This document shows, in pieces, positions 52,062 to 60,443 of a stretch of 64,000 nucleotides of DNA (position 1 is its first letter; each line of letters begins with the position of its first letter). The stretch is taken from contig CAJTTC010000002.1 of NCBI GenBank assembly GCA_910579295.1, positions 1 through 64,000 on the forward strand. Direction: 5' to 3'. This DNA is from an uncultured Christensenella sp. (GTDB lineage: Bacteria; Bacillota_A; Clostridia; Christensenellales; Borkfalkiaceae). Below the pieces are notes generated by a model. That model did not search any database and was not told where the DNA came from. It saw nothing but the letters and a program-made list of their open reading frames with translations. A program made the translations under genes and the position numbers.

Positions 52062-52712
52062 TTACTTCACACTCCTGTTCATAACGATCACTCTCGTCTG
52101 TTCACCGTCAACGTCGTCGCGGGTAAGTTCGATTTCTCCGTCCGTTTCTTCAACGCAGTCCTCGTCGAACAGCGAAATAAATTCGTCGGCTTTGTCTATG
52201 TCGAGTTCGCAACCCTTTACGCGGTAGTGCATCGGAATTACCACGTCGGGCATAATCCTGTCCACGTATTCCTTGGCGTGCTCCGCGTCGATTGTATATG
52301 TGCCCCCGACGGGAATTAACAGCACGTTGACGGGCAAAATCGCCTCGATCAGCTCGGTCGAGCACTCCTCGCCCAAATCGCCGAGGTGGCAGACGTCCAG
52401 CCCGTCCATACGGAATTTGAATATGACGTTTTCGCCGCGCAACGCTCCGCCCCGGTCGTCGTGAGAGCTCTTTATCGCATTGATGACGACGCCGGGCAGT
52501 TCGTAACCCTGCTCCTTGTCGAGCACTACGGGATTGCCGCTTACCGCCTTTACGTTGTCGTGGTCGTAATGATGATGCGAAACGGTAACGGCGTCGGCGC
52601 TGACTTTCGGCATAGAAAAACCGACGGACGGGTCGTACGGGTCGCAAACGACAGCCGTACCCGTGCTTTCCGTCAAGAGAAACGCGGAATGTCCCAAATA
52701 CTTGATTTTCAT
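52062..52712 (-). CDS. MBL fold metal-dependent hydrolase (UlaG-like)
   Basis: A 216-residue metallo-beta-lactamase fold protein starting MKIKYLGHSAFLLT. The metal site HHHYDHDN matches HxHxDH with one shift, and later His residues are in SSHDDRGG, CHLGDLGE and PMHYRVKG. Members hydrolyse phosphodiester or lactone bonds; the substrate here is not known. AAGGGTG precedes the ATG. It is the first gene before rho. Confidence 0.88.
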   Translation of the reverse strand: MKIKYLGHSAFLLTESTGTAVVCDPYDPSVGFSMPKVSADAVTVSHHHYDHDNVKAVSGNPVVLDKEQGYELPGVVINAIKSSHDDRGGALRGENVIFKFRMDGLDVCHLGDLGEECSTELIEAILPVNVLLIPVGGTYTIDAEHAKEYVDRIMPDVVIPMHYRVKGCELDIDKADEFISLFDEDCVEETDGEIELTRDDVDGEQTRVIVMNRSVK

Positions 52713-52863
52713 TTAAACACCCTTGATTTTAAGACTTTTGATTTTATCCGGAATTATTTGCGGAGCGCGGAAAACCCCGCCTCCGACTTATTAACGTAAA
52801 AAAATTCAAAGACAATAATTGTTTTAATACCGATTTGAATAAACTTTTCGAATAGCCTTTTCT

Positions 52864-52900
52864 ACTATATAATATTGTAAGCTGTTTGTCAAGTAAAATA
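52864..52900 (-). promoter_or_regulatory. Promoter of the MBL-rho genes with a possible XRE operator
   Basis: TTGACA (52887-52892), 17-nt spacer, TATAGT (52864-52869) on the minus strand. The plus-strand 12-mer TCAAGTAAAATA (52889-52900) overlaps the -35 box; two more exact copies lie in front of the small XRE gene at 55857. The leader would be about 145 nt. Confidence 0.65.
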
Positions 52901-52903
52901 TAC

Positions 52904-53281
52904 CTACGCCATAGCCCTTGCAAAAACGGTTAAACGGATTTCCTCTTCCTCTCCGCGATATCTGTACAGGCACTCGGCTTTACAACTTAACCCGTCGAAC
53001 GTTACATATATGCCCGACGTTTCGATTTCCATAACGCCCTCGCCGTTTTCGTCGTTTATACGGCAAAACGAACGCGAGCCCTCGGTAAGCCGCATAAAGA
53101 TATTGACGCCGCCCTTTCTCTCATGCGTGATACCCGCGCCGTCTATCGTAAGAGTATAGTCCGCGCCGTCAAAGCGGTATGCGAGATTGAGCACTCCGTC
53201 CTCCATTGCGCCCTCCGCGTCAACCGCAACCGCGCTCGTTTCGCCGCAGGTTACGCTGTTTATTTCCAGACCGTATTTCAT
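52904..53281 (-). CDS. DUF1934 family protein (YwiB-like)
   Basis: A 125-residue protein predicted to be a small beta barrel (lipocalin-like). The pattern YRFDGADYTLTIDG, a polar middle with RLTEGSRSF, and LYRYRGEEEEIRLTV fits DUF1934. Function unknown. It has a GGGAGG SD and lies 30 nt after tyrA, so it is probably co-transcribed. Confidence 0.7.
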   Translation of the reverse strand: MKYGLEINSVTCGETSAVAVDAEGAMEDGVLNLAYRFDGADYTLTIDGAGITHERKGGVNIFMRLTEGSRSFCRINDENGEGVMEIETSGIYVTFDGLSCKAECLYRYRGEEEEIRLTVFARAMA

Positions 53282-53311
53282 ATAACGCCTCCCATTATGT
53301 CTTTCCGTCGG

Positions 53312-54184
53312 CTATTTCAGCTCGACAACCTTTATGCCGTCGCCCGTAAAACCGTTGGCTTTGCCGTTGCGATACGCCGTTGCTCCCACTTCAAGATTTT
53401 CCACAAGCTTTTTCGGGTCGGACAATTTCAATGAAGCTTTCAGAGCCTCGATAAACTTGCCCAAAGAAGTGTAGAGCGTTTGCGTCTTTTGCAACAGGTT
53501 TTCGCCGTTCAAGAGATAGAGCTCCGACCAGATTTTCTCGTCCACTCCCGCGATGCGCGTCATATCCTGAAAGCTACCGCCCGTAAAGCCTAAACAGCCG
53601 TCTATTTCGGGGTCGTTTACGTAGCAGTTGGATACTACGTGAGCAAGCTGAGAGGTGTACGCAATTTTTCTGTCGTGAAGCTCCGCAGAGCACTCCACAA
53701 TACGCTTGAAACCCATATCCTGGGTAAGCTTGCAAATCAGTCCGAAAGCGCATTCGTCCGTATATATGCCGCGGGTAATTACCATACTCGCCCTGTCGAA
53801 AAGGTCGGCGCAGGCGTTTCCCACCCCCGAAACTTCCTTGCCCGCCATTGGGTGCGTACCGATATAATTTATGTCTAACCGCGCGCCGTAAACGGCGTCC
53901 TCGATAAACTTTTTCACGCCGCATATATCGGCGACGACCGCTCCCTTTTTAAACGTCGTACCGAGAATAAAATCGACGGTCGGTTTTGGAGGAAGCGCGA
54001 CGAATACCGCGTCGTAACCGGTAAACCCGTCCGCAACCCCGTCTATTACGCCGTGATTTAAAGCGTAGTCCGTCGCCGCGCGCGAACGGTTATACCCGTC
54101 TACGCTATAACCCGCACGTTTAAGCGACAGGCACAAAGAGCCGCCTATAAGTCCCAATCCGACAACGCAAATCCTCATTGACAT
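53312..54184 (-). CDS. tyrA: Prephenate dehydrogenase
   Basis: A 290-residue enzyme converting prephenate to hydroxyphenylpyruvate in tyrosine synthesis. The Rossmann site is VVGLGLIGGSL, with the conserved GTHPMAGKE (catalytic His) and HVVSNCYVND. No ACT or chorismate mutase domain is fused. AAAGGA precedes the ATG. No other aromatic genes are adjacent. A promoter lies at 54213-54241. Confidence 0.93.
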   Translation of the reverse strand: MSMRICVVGLGLIGGSLCLSLKRAGYSVDGYNRSRAATDYALNHGVIDGVADGFTGYDAVFVALPPKPTVDFILGTTFKKGAVVADICGVKKFIEDAVYGARLDINYIGTHPMAGKEVSGVGNACADLFDRASMVITRGIYTDECAFGLICKLTQDMGFKRIVECSAELHDRKIAYTSQLAHVVSNCYVNDPEIDGCLGFTGGSFQDMTRIAGVDEKIWSELYLLNGENLLQKTQTLYTSLGKFIEALKASLKLSDPKKLVENLEVGATAYRNGKANGFTGDGIKVVELK

Positions 54185-54212
54185 TTAATCCTTTTCGTTT
54201 TCTTGCGGAATA

Positions 54213-54241
54213 AGTATATCACATATTTACAATTTACACAA
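54213..54241 (-). promoter_or_regulatory. Promoter of tyrA
   Basis: TTGTGT (54236-54241), 17-nt spacer, TATACT (54213-54218) on the minus strand. Leader about 22 nt. Confidence 0.6.
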
Positions 54242-54313
54242 TAGATTTTTAAAACGATATCCGCGGGGCGGCAGAATACACGCGATTAAATAGCTCATTG
54301 CATTTCATTTCGT

Positions 54314-54342
54314 TTGACATTTATCATAAAATTTTTTATAAT
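54314..54342 (+). promoter_or_regulatory. Perfect consensus promoter of pgk
   Basis: TTGACA (54314-54319), 17-nt spacer, TATAAT (54337-54342). Both boxes match exactly, fitting strong expression of a glycolytic gene. Confidence 0.85.
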
Positions 54343-54380
54343 TAAACGCGAACAAAATAATTTATTGAGGTGCTCGATTT

Positions 54381-55691
54381 ATGAACAAAATGTCGGTTAA
54401 AGATTTAAAAAATCTGAAAGGCAAAAAAGTACTCGTAAGATGTGATTTCAACGTTCCTATGAAGGACGGCGTTATCACCGACGAAAACAGAATTATGGGC
54501 GCGCTTCCCACCATTCAATACCTTTTGGACGCTGGCGCAAGAGTTACGCTTTGCTCGCATATGGGCAAACCCCACTCCATTTTCTCGTCCGAAGTAAAGC
54601 TCAACAAAAAGGACAAGAAAAAGGTTGACGCCGGCGAAACCACTGCCGAAGCTATTATTGAAAAGGCGAAGAAGGACGAACCCAAAAAGCTTACGCTTGC
54701 TCCCGTTGCTAAGAGGCTTGCCGAACTTACGGGCGGCAAAGTAATTTTCGCCACCGACGTTATCGGCGCGGACGCAAAGGCTAAGCGCAGCGCTTTAAAG
54801 GACGGCGAGGCTGTTCTGCTTGAAAACCTCCGCTTCCATTGGGAAGAGGAAAAGAAGGACGAGGCTTTCTGCAAGGAGCTTGCTTACGACGCCGAAATCT
54901 ACGTAAACGACGCGTTCGGCACGGCTCACCGCTCCCACGCCTCCACCGCGGCTATCGTTGAATACGGCATAATAAAGACGGCTGTCTGCGGCTTCCTTAT
55001 CGAAAAGGAGCTCTCCGTTATGGCGGCTACGCTTGAAAATCCCCAAAGACCCTTTGTTGCGATTTTGGGCGGAGCTAAGGTTGCAGACAAGCTCAACGTA
55101 ATTTCCAATCTTTTGGAAAAGTGCGACACTTTGATTATCGGCGGCGGTATGGCTTATACCTTCCTTAAAGCTAAGGGCTACGAAATCGGCACTTCGCTCC
55201 TCGACGAAGAAAAACTCGACTATTGCAAGGAAATGATGGCGAAGGCTGAAAAGGCGGGCAAGAAGCTTCTTCTTCCTATCGACACCGTTGTTTGCAAAGC
55301 ATTCCCCGACCCCATTGACGCTCCCGTAGACGTTATTACCGTTGACAGCGACAAAATCCCTGCGGATATGATGGGTATGGATATCGGCGAAAAGACGAGA
55401 AAGCTTTATGCAGAGGCTATCGCAAGCGCTAAGTCGGTTGTATGGAACGGACCTATGGGCGTGTTTGAAAACCCCACTCTTGCAAAGGGCACGATTGCGG
55501 TTGCGCAGGCTTTGGCGGACGTTTACGGAAAATGCACGACGATTATCGGCGGCGGCGACAGCGCGGCGGCTGTTCAACAGCTTGGCTTTGCCGACAAGAT
55601 GAGCCACATATCGACGGGCGGCGGCGCTTCTCTTGAGCTGTTCGAGGGCAAAGTTCTTCCCGGCATCGCTTGTCTGAACGATAAAAAGTAA
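54381..55691 (+). CDS. pgk: Phosphoglycerate kinase
   Basis: A 436-residue glycolytic enzyme making ATP from 1,3-bisphosphoglycerate. N-domain motifs are VLVRCDFNVPMKDG and LCSHMGKP; C-domain motifs are ILGGAKVADK, VWNGPMGVFE and GGGDSAAAV. It is about 40 residues longer than usual because of a lysine-rich insertion after the SHMGKP loop (residues about 70-105). GAGGTG precedes the ATG. A hairpin terminator follows. Confidence 0.97.
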   Translation: MNKMSVKDLKNLKGKKVLVRCDFNVPMKDGVITDENRIMGALPTIQYLLDAGARVTLCSHMGKPHSIFSSEVKLNKKDKKKVDAGETTAEAIIEKAKKDEPKKLTLAPVAKRLAELTGGKVIFATDVIGADAKAKRSALKDGEAVLLENLRFHWEEEKKDEAFCKELAYDAEIYVNDAFGTAHRSHASTAAIVEYGIIKTAVCGFLIEKELSVMAATLENPQRPFVAILGGAKVADKLNVISNLLEKCDTLIIGGGMAYTFLKAKGYEIGTSLLDEEKLDYCKEMMAKAEKAGKKLLLPIDTVVCKAFPDPIDAPVDVITVDSDKIPADMMGMDIGEKTRKLYAEAIASAKSVVWNGPMGVFENPTLAKGTIAVAQALADVYGKCTTIIGGGDSAAAVQQLGFADKMSHISTGGGASLELFEGKVLPGIACLNDKK

Positions 55692-55715
55692 TTTTTTCAA
55701 ATATTAAAAAATTAC

Positions 55716-55742
55716 GGTGCGGACGAAAATTCGTCCGCACCG
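55716..55742 (+). terminator. Terminator of pgk
   Basis: GGTGCGGACGAA pairs with TTCGTCCGCACC around an AA loop, followed shortly by TTTTTT. Confidence 0.85.
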
Positions 55743-55797
55743 CAATTTTTTATAAATCATAATAATAGACATATATTCTCATTTCAACTTTAAGTAT

Positions 55798-55858
55798 ATC
55801 AAGTAAAATAGTGGTTGTCAAGTAATATTTTACTTGACGCGTCTATACTTTTAAGTAT
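55798..55858. promoter_or_regulatory. Cluster of palindromic operators at the small XRE gene
   Basis: A copy of TCAAGTAAAATA at 55799-55810, an inverted repeat GTCAAGTAA (55817-55825) with TTACTTGAC (55830-55838), and a third palindrome ATACTTTTAAGTAT (55845-55858) running into the start codon. A -10-like TATACT is at 55844-55849. Autoregulation is the likely reading. Confidence 0.7.
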
Positions 55859-56057
55859 GAATTACGCACAGAGAATAAAAGAACTTCGAACGGAGAAAGG
55901 TCTTAGTCAAATGCAATTGTCACAGGCGACGGGTCTAAGCCAATCGGCTATTGCAAAATGGGAATTAGCTCAATCGGAACCTACCGTTTCGGCATTGATT
56001 GCGCTTTCGAAATTTTTCGGCGAAAGCGTAGATTACATTTTGGGATTAAAGGATTAA
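55857..56057 (+). CDS. Small XRE-family transcriptional regulator
   Basis: A 66-residue protein that is a single XRE/Cro-type helix-turn-helix (LSQMQLSQATGLSQSAIAKW at about 17-36, followed by GESVDYILGL). No sensor domain. The ATG at 55857 lies 7 nt past a TATACT box, so the leader is nearly absent. Operators cover its start. The same 12-mer in the rho-region promoter suggests that promoter as a second target. Confidence 0.85.
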   Translation: MNYAQRIKELRTEKGLSQMQLSQATGLSQSAIAKWELAQSEPTVSALIALSKFFGESVDYILGLKD

Positions 56058-56108
56058 TAACAACGAGCTTTTGTGCGGAAGCGATATTGAAAATGCCCGT
56101 CGGATTTA

Positions 56109-56137
56109 TTGCATTTAAAAATAATACGTGATATAAT
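56109..56137 (+). promoter_or_regulatory. Promoter of tpiA
   Basis: TTGCAT (56109-56114), 17-nt spacer, TATAAT (56132-56137). Leader about 28 nt with a GGAG SD. Confidence 0.75.
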
Positions 56138-56171
56138 ATTCGGCGAACAAAAAAGTTAATGGAGATTTATT

Positions 56172-56918
56172 ATGTCAAGAAAACCTTTTATTGCAGGCAA
56201 CTGGAAAATGAATATGACTGCGGAGAGCGGCGCGAAGCTCATTAAAGAGCTTGCCCCCCTCGTTGCAAACGCCGACTGCGACGTTGCGCTTTGCGTTCCC
56301 GCTATTTTAATTCCCGCTATGACAGATGCGGCTAAGGGCACGAATATTGCTATCGGCGCGGAAAACGTACATTGGGCGGACAAGGGCGCGTACACAGGCG
56401 AAATATCCTGCGAACAGCTTAAAGAATACGGCGTTAAATATGCTATCATCGGTCACAGCGAACGCAGACAGTATTTCGGAGAAACCGACGAGGGCGTAAA
56501 CAAGCGCACTCTTGCGGCGTTAAAAAACGGAATTACCCCCATAGTATGCGTTGGCGAAACGCTTGAAGAGCGCGAAAACGGCACTACCGAAAAGGTATTG
56601 GACAAACAGCTTGCGGACGGATTAAAAGGCGTTGAAAACGTTGCCGACGTAGTAATCGCGTACGAGCCCGTTTGGGCTATCGGCACGGGAAAAACGGCTA
56701 CGGACGAACAGGCTGAGGAAACTATTGCCTATATAAGAAAGAGGATAGGTCAGCTCTTCTGCCCCAAGTGCGCGGAAAAAGTTATTATTCAGTACGGCGG
56801 TTCTATGAATGCGGCTAATTGCAAGGGGCTTATGGCTCAGCCCGATATCGACGGCGGGCTTATCGGCGGCGCTTCGTTAAAAACCGACTTCGCAACAATA
56901 GTTAATTTCAATAAATAA
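56172..56918 (+). CDS. tpiA: Triosephosphate isomerase
   Basis: A 248-residue TIM-barrel enzyme interconverting dihydroxyacetone phosphate and glyceraldehyde 3-phosphate. The N-terminus FIAGNWKMN (Lys12-type), the catalytic His in IIGHSERRQYF, the catalytic Glu in AYEPVWAIGTGKTA (also the mobile loop), and GGSMNAANC are all present. Length is standard. It is near pgk but has its own promoter. Confidence 0.97.
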   Translation: MSRKPFIAGNWKMNMTAESGAKLIKELAPLVANADCDVALCVPAILIPAMTDAAKGTNIAIGAENVHWADKGAYTGEISCEQLKEYGVKYAIIGHSERRQYFGETDEGVNKRTLAALKNGITPIVCVGETLEERENGTTEKVLDKQLADGLKGVENVADVVIAYEPVWAIGTGKTATDEQAEETIAYIRKRIGQLFCPKCAEKVIIQYGGSMNAANCKGLMAQPDIDGGLIGGASLKTDFATIVNFNK

Positions 56919-56937
56919 AATCCCACATAAAACATAA

Positions 56938-56969
56938 AGCCTCGGGCGAAAAGTTTTTCGCCCGAGGCT
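56938..56969. terminator. Bidirectional terminator between tpiA and the SPFH gene
   Basis: AGCCTCGGGCGAA pairs perfectly with TTCGCCCGAGGCT, with T-rich tracts on each strand. It lies between convergent genes. Confidence 0.85.
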
Positions 56970-56989
56970 GTTATTTTATTTTGATAACG

Positions 56990-58111
56990 TTACGCGTTGG
57001 GTTTAGTGGGGTCTGTGGGAATCATTATCGTAGCGTTGCCGTCGTTAAGCATAACTTCGGGAAGCTTGCCGTCCCACTTTGCAAGGTATTCGATGTATTT
57101 AAGGTATTCGGTAATCAGCTTGATTTCAGCCTCGCTCTTACCCGTAAAGTCTATCTCGTACTCGATTTCCGTATCGGCATTATCGCCCTCGCCGCTTTCG
57201 ACCAACGTTTCCTTAACTGTAAAGCCGAGAGCGCGCGCAACCTCTATTGATTTAGCCTTGATTGCGTTAGCCTCTGCGCGCGCTACAAGCACCTGCGCCT
57301 GAGCGTCCGCCTTGGCAACCTCTATCTTGGCTTCCGCCTGTTTCTTGGCAACCTCCAACTCCTTTTCGGCGTTGATTATCGCCGTTTCCTTTTCGTACTG
57401 TGCTTTCAGCTTTTCCTGCTCGGCAATCATCTTGTCCTCGACAGTCTTTTCAAACGCGTCGGTAAAGTCTATGTTTGTCAGCACAACGGTGTTGATTGTA
57501 ACGTAATAGCTGCTGTCAATGGCTTCTTTTACCGCGTTCTCAACCTTAACGGAAACGTCGGCACGCGTTTCGATAACCTCCATAGCCGAATAGTTGGCAA
57601 GCACGGATTTGGCTCTGCCCTCCGTTACGCTCTGAATTTTTGTGGAGAGAGCGCTCAGCCCGCCGTAGTTGTTCGCAATCAGCAACGCCTTTGACGTATC
57701 CATCTGATATTGCACGTTTATGAGTATCTGCATTGACTGACCGTCTTTGGAGTACGTGTTGGCGTTAATGTTGAGGTTTTGCACCTTTGCGTCGTACGTT
57801 TCGTACTTCTCCGTTACCCAAAAATCGAAGTACGTGCCCGCCGTTCTTACGTTCTGCGCGTCGCCCAAGTGCTTGACGACGGCAACCTCGCCCGCCTGCA
57901 CGGTGTGGAAGCTGAACGGTATGAAGAGGAACAGCACAAACGCCGCGACAGCTCCACCTGCCGTCAAGCCGCCCGCAAGCGGTTTCTTCGTCACTTTTCT
58001 GTTGCCGACCGACGCAAGCGGTCTTACGCCCGCGGTAAGGCAAATAGCCGTTATCACGCACGCAACCATTACGATAGCAAGAACTAAACCTATTATAATT
58101 CCTATTGCCAT
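56990..58111 (-). CDS. SPFH/Band 7 (prohibitin-like) membrane protein
   Basis: A 373-residue protein with two N-terminal hydrophobic helices (about 3-27 and 47-68), an SPFH domain (QAGEVAVVKHLGDAQNV, then LNINANTYSKDGQSMQILIN) and a long Ala/Glu/Lys-rich coiled coil (about 235-300). Such proteins form membrane rings that organise proteases or lipid domains. AAAGGAG precedes the ATG. No NfeD or FtsH gene is adjacent. Confidence 0.9.
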   Translation of the reverse strand: MAIGIIIGLVLAIVMVACVITAICLTAGVRPLASVGNRKVTKKPLAGGLTAGGAVAAFVLFLFIPFSFHTVQAGEVAVVKHLGDAQNVRTAGTYFDFWVTEKYETYDAKVQNLNINANTYSKDGQSMQILINVQYQMDTSKALLIANNYGGLSALSTKIQSVTEGRAKSVLANYSAMEVIETRADVSVKVENAVKEAIDSSYYVTINTVVLTNIDFTDAFEKTVEDKMIAEQEKLKAQYEKETAIINAEKELEVAKKQAEAKIEVAKADAQAQVLVARAEANAIKAKSIEVARALGFTVKETLVESGEGDNADTEIEYEIDFTGKSEAEIKLITEYLKYIEYLAKWDGKLPEVMLNDGNATIMIPTDPTKPNA

Positions 58112-58304
58112 TTAAATTTGTCTCCTTTTATCTCTGTTTGTTTTTTGTATAGGTTCACGCCCTAACGGTTTATATTTTATCATATAACGCGCCTTAGTGC
58201 AATAGCAGGTCACGCTAATTTTTACAGCATAACTGTAATTTATAAAGGAAAACGGCAAACAGCGACGAGCCATAATAGCCGCGCCGCTGTATTTATATGT
58301 ATTA
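58112..58304. other. Intergenic region
   Basis: No open frame of note. On the minus strand ACAGCG and CGCTGT (about 58257-58290) can form a hairpin that may end the lipoprotein transcript; no strong T-run follows. Confidence 0.3.
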
Positions 58305-60269
58305 TTATCCGAAAATTATTTCAAAGCTGTGAATGTTAAACCGTACGCCGTATTCGCCGAGAAAAACAAAATCATAATCGCCGCTATCCAGCACAAATTC
58401 GTAAGTTGCACCGTAATCGTCGCACATAAGATATCCGTATTCGTCAATCATAAGATTGTATGCTCCGCTCTCGTCAAGCTTCTCTACGCCAAGCATAGCA
58501 AACCCCGACTCGGACGTTGCCGAAATTTTCAGACGCACTGTCGCGCTCTCTTTAATGCTGAATTTAAAACCGGAATACGGATCGCCCGTTTCTCCGCACT
58601 CAACCGTTATCACATTGGTAAAGCTTTCGCCGTCTATTGTCTTTCCGCACTCCTCTACCCTTACGGTATAATCAGCCGCGCCCATAACCGTCACACTGCC
58701 CGAGGCACTGCTTGCAACCGTTTGATTGAAAATCTCGGCAGGCAGATTGTCCATAAGCGCGTCGTCTATTATAATATCGTTGCCGACCGTCTCTTGCGGA
58801 GGAGCGGGCTGAGGCGGCTTCTTAACGGCTATTGCCACTTCGTTTTCGCATTCCTTAATGACTTTATCCCCGTCAACCGTATACTCGAATACCGTCCTGA
58901 CCGTCACGATATGCAATTCTTCCTGCGGCGGTAAATTAATACTTTTCGCAAATTGACCCGCATATATGAGCCAACTATCGCTCAATGAATACGCACCGTC
59001 GGCATTTACGCTGACGGAGAAATCGTCGATACCCAAAGTTAAATAATCGCCGACGACGGTCGTGTTTACGCTGTCCTTCAAACTGACTTCAACGCTCTTT
59101 ATTATCTCGGGTCGCGGTGCAATCGTATACTCGACCGTACCGGTTACACCGCCGTACGCAATATGCGCCGTATGCGTTCCCGCAGTCTGCGTGTCAAGCG
59201 CTTCTATCGTTACTTTATCGGCGGTAACGGGCATTGTTTCTCCGTTGGCGCGCACCGCTTCGAAGAGCCAACCCGCGCTCATTTTATCCGTAGGCGAAGC
59301 CGTCTGAACAACCGTGCCAGCCGTCAAGCGCAGTTCCGTCACGGGATTTTCTATGCTGAACGCTATTGCCGCGCTTATTCTATCGCTTTCAACAGCCGTT
59401 CCGTCCGAATAGTACGCGTCTATAACCGTTACGGTCAACGTATAATCACCCTCTTCAGTCAAGCCCGTCCATTCGTCTGTCGGAACGCCGTTGCGATATA
59501 TTTTCCATTCCAGATTTTCCGACGGAACAGCCTCCCGCCTTTCGCCGTTGACTTTTAAATAAACTACAATTTCGCCCGTTGCAATGTCCACCGACGCGTT
59601 TTCTCTGTCAAGCACAAAACGGGTAGAGCGGAACGCTGCGTCTAACCCGTCGGCGTTTTTATCAACTATGTATCCTTCGGGTAAAGTCGGCTCTTCTTCC
59701 GGCGGATTGTTATCGCCATCGTTCGGCTTGTTGTCCTCGTCACCATTTGGGTTATTGTTATCGCCATCGTTCGGCTTATCCCCGCCATCGCTTGGCTTAT
59801 CCTCATCCTCGTTCGGCTTTTCCACGTTATCGTTTGGGTTATTGTTATCGCCCTCGCTGGGATTGTTGTCCTCGACATCATTCGGCGTGTCCTCGCCCTC
59901 GCTGGCATTGTTGTCGCCCTCGCTGGGATTGTCCTCGTCCTCGTTCGGGTTGTCCACGTTATCGTTCGGGTTGTCTTGCGAAGGCTTGTCCTCACCTAAG
60001 TCTATAATTCTGATATAGCCGCACGTATTGCATTGCTCGTCGCTATCGTCGTCGTAGTCGTGTCTGAATTTCTGTCTTACGTCGTGCCCGCAAATAGTCT
60101 TGTGCCAATGAAACTTGCCGTCGCTCTCCCAATTCGACAGATCGTATTCGTGGGTATGGTTAACCACCTCTTCGGTTTTAGCCTTGGAATTGCACGCCGC
60201 GCCAAACACTCCGCCGAGTAAAATCGAGCAAGCCGCGACAAGCAGCATCGCCATTTTGTTTCGCCTCAT
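58305..60269 (-). CDS. Large surface lipoprotein with repeat linker and Ig-like domains
   Basis: A 654-residue lipoprotein (Cys26). Mature residues 35-90 form a His/Cys-rich segment (HTHEYD, HWHKTICGH, CNTCGY) that could bind zinc. Residues about 95-195 are a low-complexity Pro/Asn/Asp/Glu/Gly repeat. The rest is beta-rich: an Ig-like stretch (about 195-300), a Big_3-like domain (VTELRLTAGTVVQTASPTD to VEYTIAP) and C-terminal domains ending in a beta sandwich. GGAGG precedes the ATG. Likely a surface adhesin or carbohydrate-contact protein; target unknown. Confidence 0.75.
   Translation of the reverse strand: MRRNKMAMLLVAACSILLGGVFGAACNSKAKTEEVVNHTHEYDLSNWESDGKFHWHKTICGHDVRQKFRHDYDDDSDEQCNTCGYIRIIDLGEDKPSQDNPNDNVDNPNEDEDNPSEGDNNASEGEDTPNDVEDNNPSEGDNNNPNDNVEKPNEDEDKPSDGGDKPNDGDNNNPNGDEDNKPNDGDNNPPEEEPTLPEGYIVDKNADGLDAAFRSTRFVLDRENASVDIATGEIVVYLKVNGERREAVPSENLEWKIYRNGVPTDEWTGLTEEGDYTLTVTVIDAYYSDGTAVESDRISAAIAFSIENPVTELRLTAGTVVQTASPTDKMSAGWLFEAVRANGETMPVTADKVTIEALDTQTAGTHTAHIAYGGVTGTVEYTIAPRPEIIKSVEVSLKDSVNTTVVGDYLTLGIDDFSVSVNADGAYSLSDSWLIYAGQFAKSINLPPQEELHIVTVRTVFEYTVDGDKVIKECENEVAIAVKKPPQPAPPQETVGNDIIIDDALMDNLPAEIFNQTVASSASGSVTVMGAADYTVRVEECGKTIDGESFTNVITVECGETGDPYSGFKFSIKESATVRLKISATSESGFAMLGVEKLDESGAYNLMIDEYGYLMCDDYGATYEFVLDSGDYDFVFLGEYGVRFNIHSFEIIFG
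59690..59990 (-). repeat. Degenerate coding minisatellite in the lipoprotein gene
   Basis: About 100 codons of imperfect repeats encoding variants of DNPSEGDNN, PNDNVEKPNEDED and PNDGDNNNP. Several DNA units recur nearly unchanged. Units appear to be multiples of three bases, so expansion would keep the frame. Confidence 0.75.
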
Positions 60270-60302
60270 TTTTTCCTCCTCAGTAAATTATTATTAGCTT
60301 TA

Positions 60303-60331
60303 ATTTTATGGTATTGTCATAAGCAAGTCAA
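60303..60331 (-). promoter_or_regulatory. Promoter of the large lipoprotein gene
   Basis: TTGACT (60326-60331), 17-nt spacer, TAAAAT (60303-60308) on the minus strand. A GGGGG run lies just upstream of the -35 box. Confidence 0.65.
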
Positions 60332-60443
60332 GCCGTTTACCCCCTACGTGCGGCAACACGCATTATCAAAGTATTTTTTGCGCTTACGTTTATAATATTA
60401 TCACTTGCCTTGCGGCGAAGATTTAACTGCAAGATACCAGAGC

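Noticed and set aside
59690..59990. CRISPR-like spaced repeats
   Set aside because: The repeats are in frame within the lipoprotein gene, vary in unit length and have no unique spacers.
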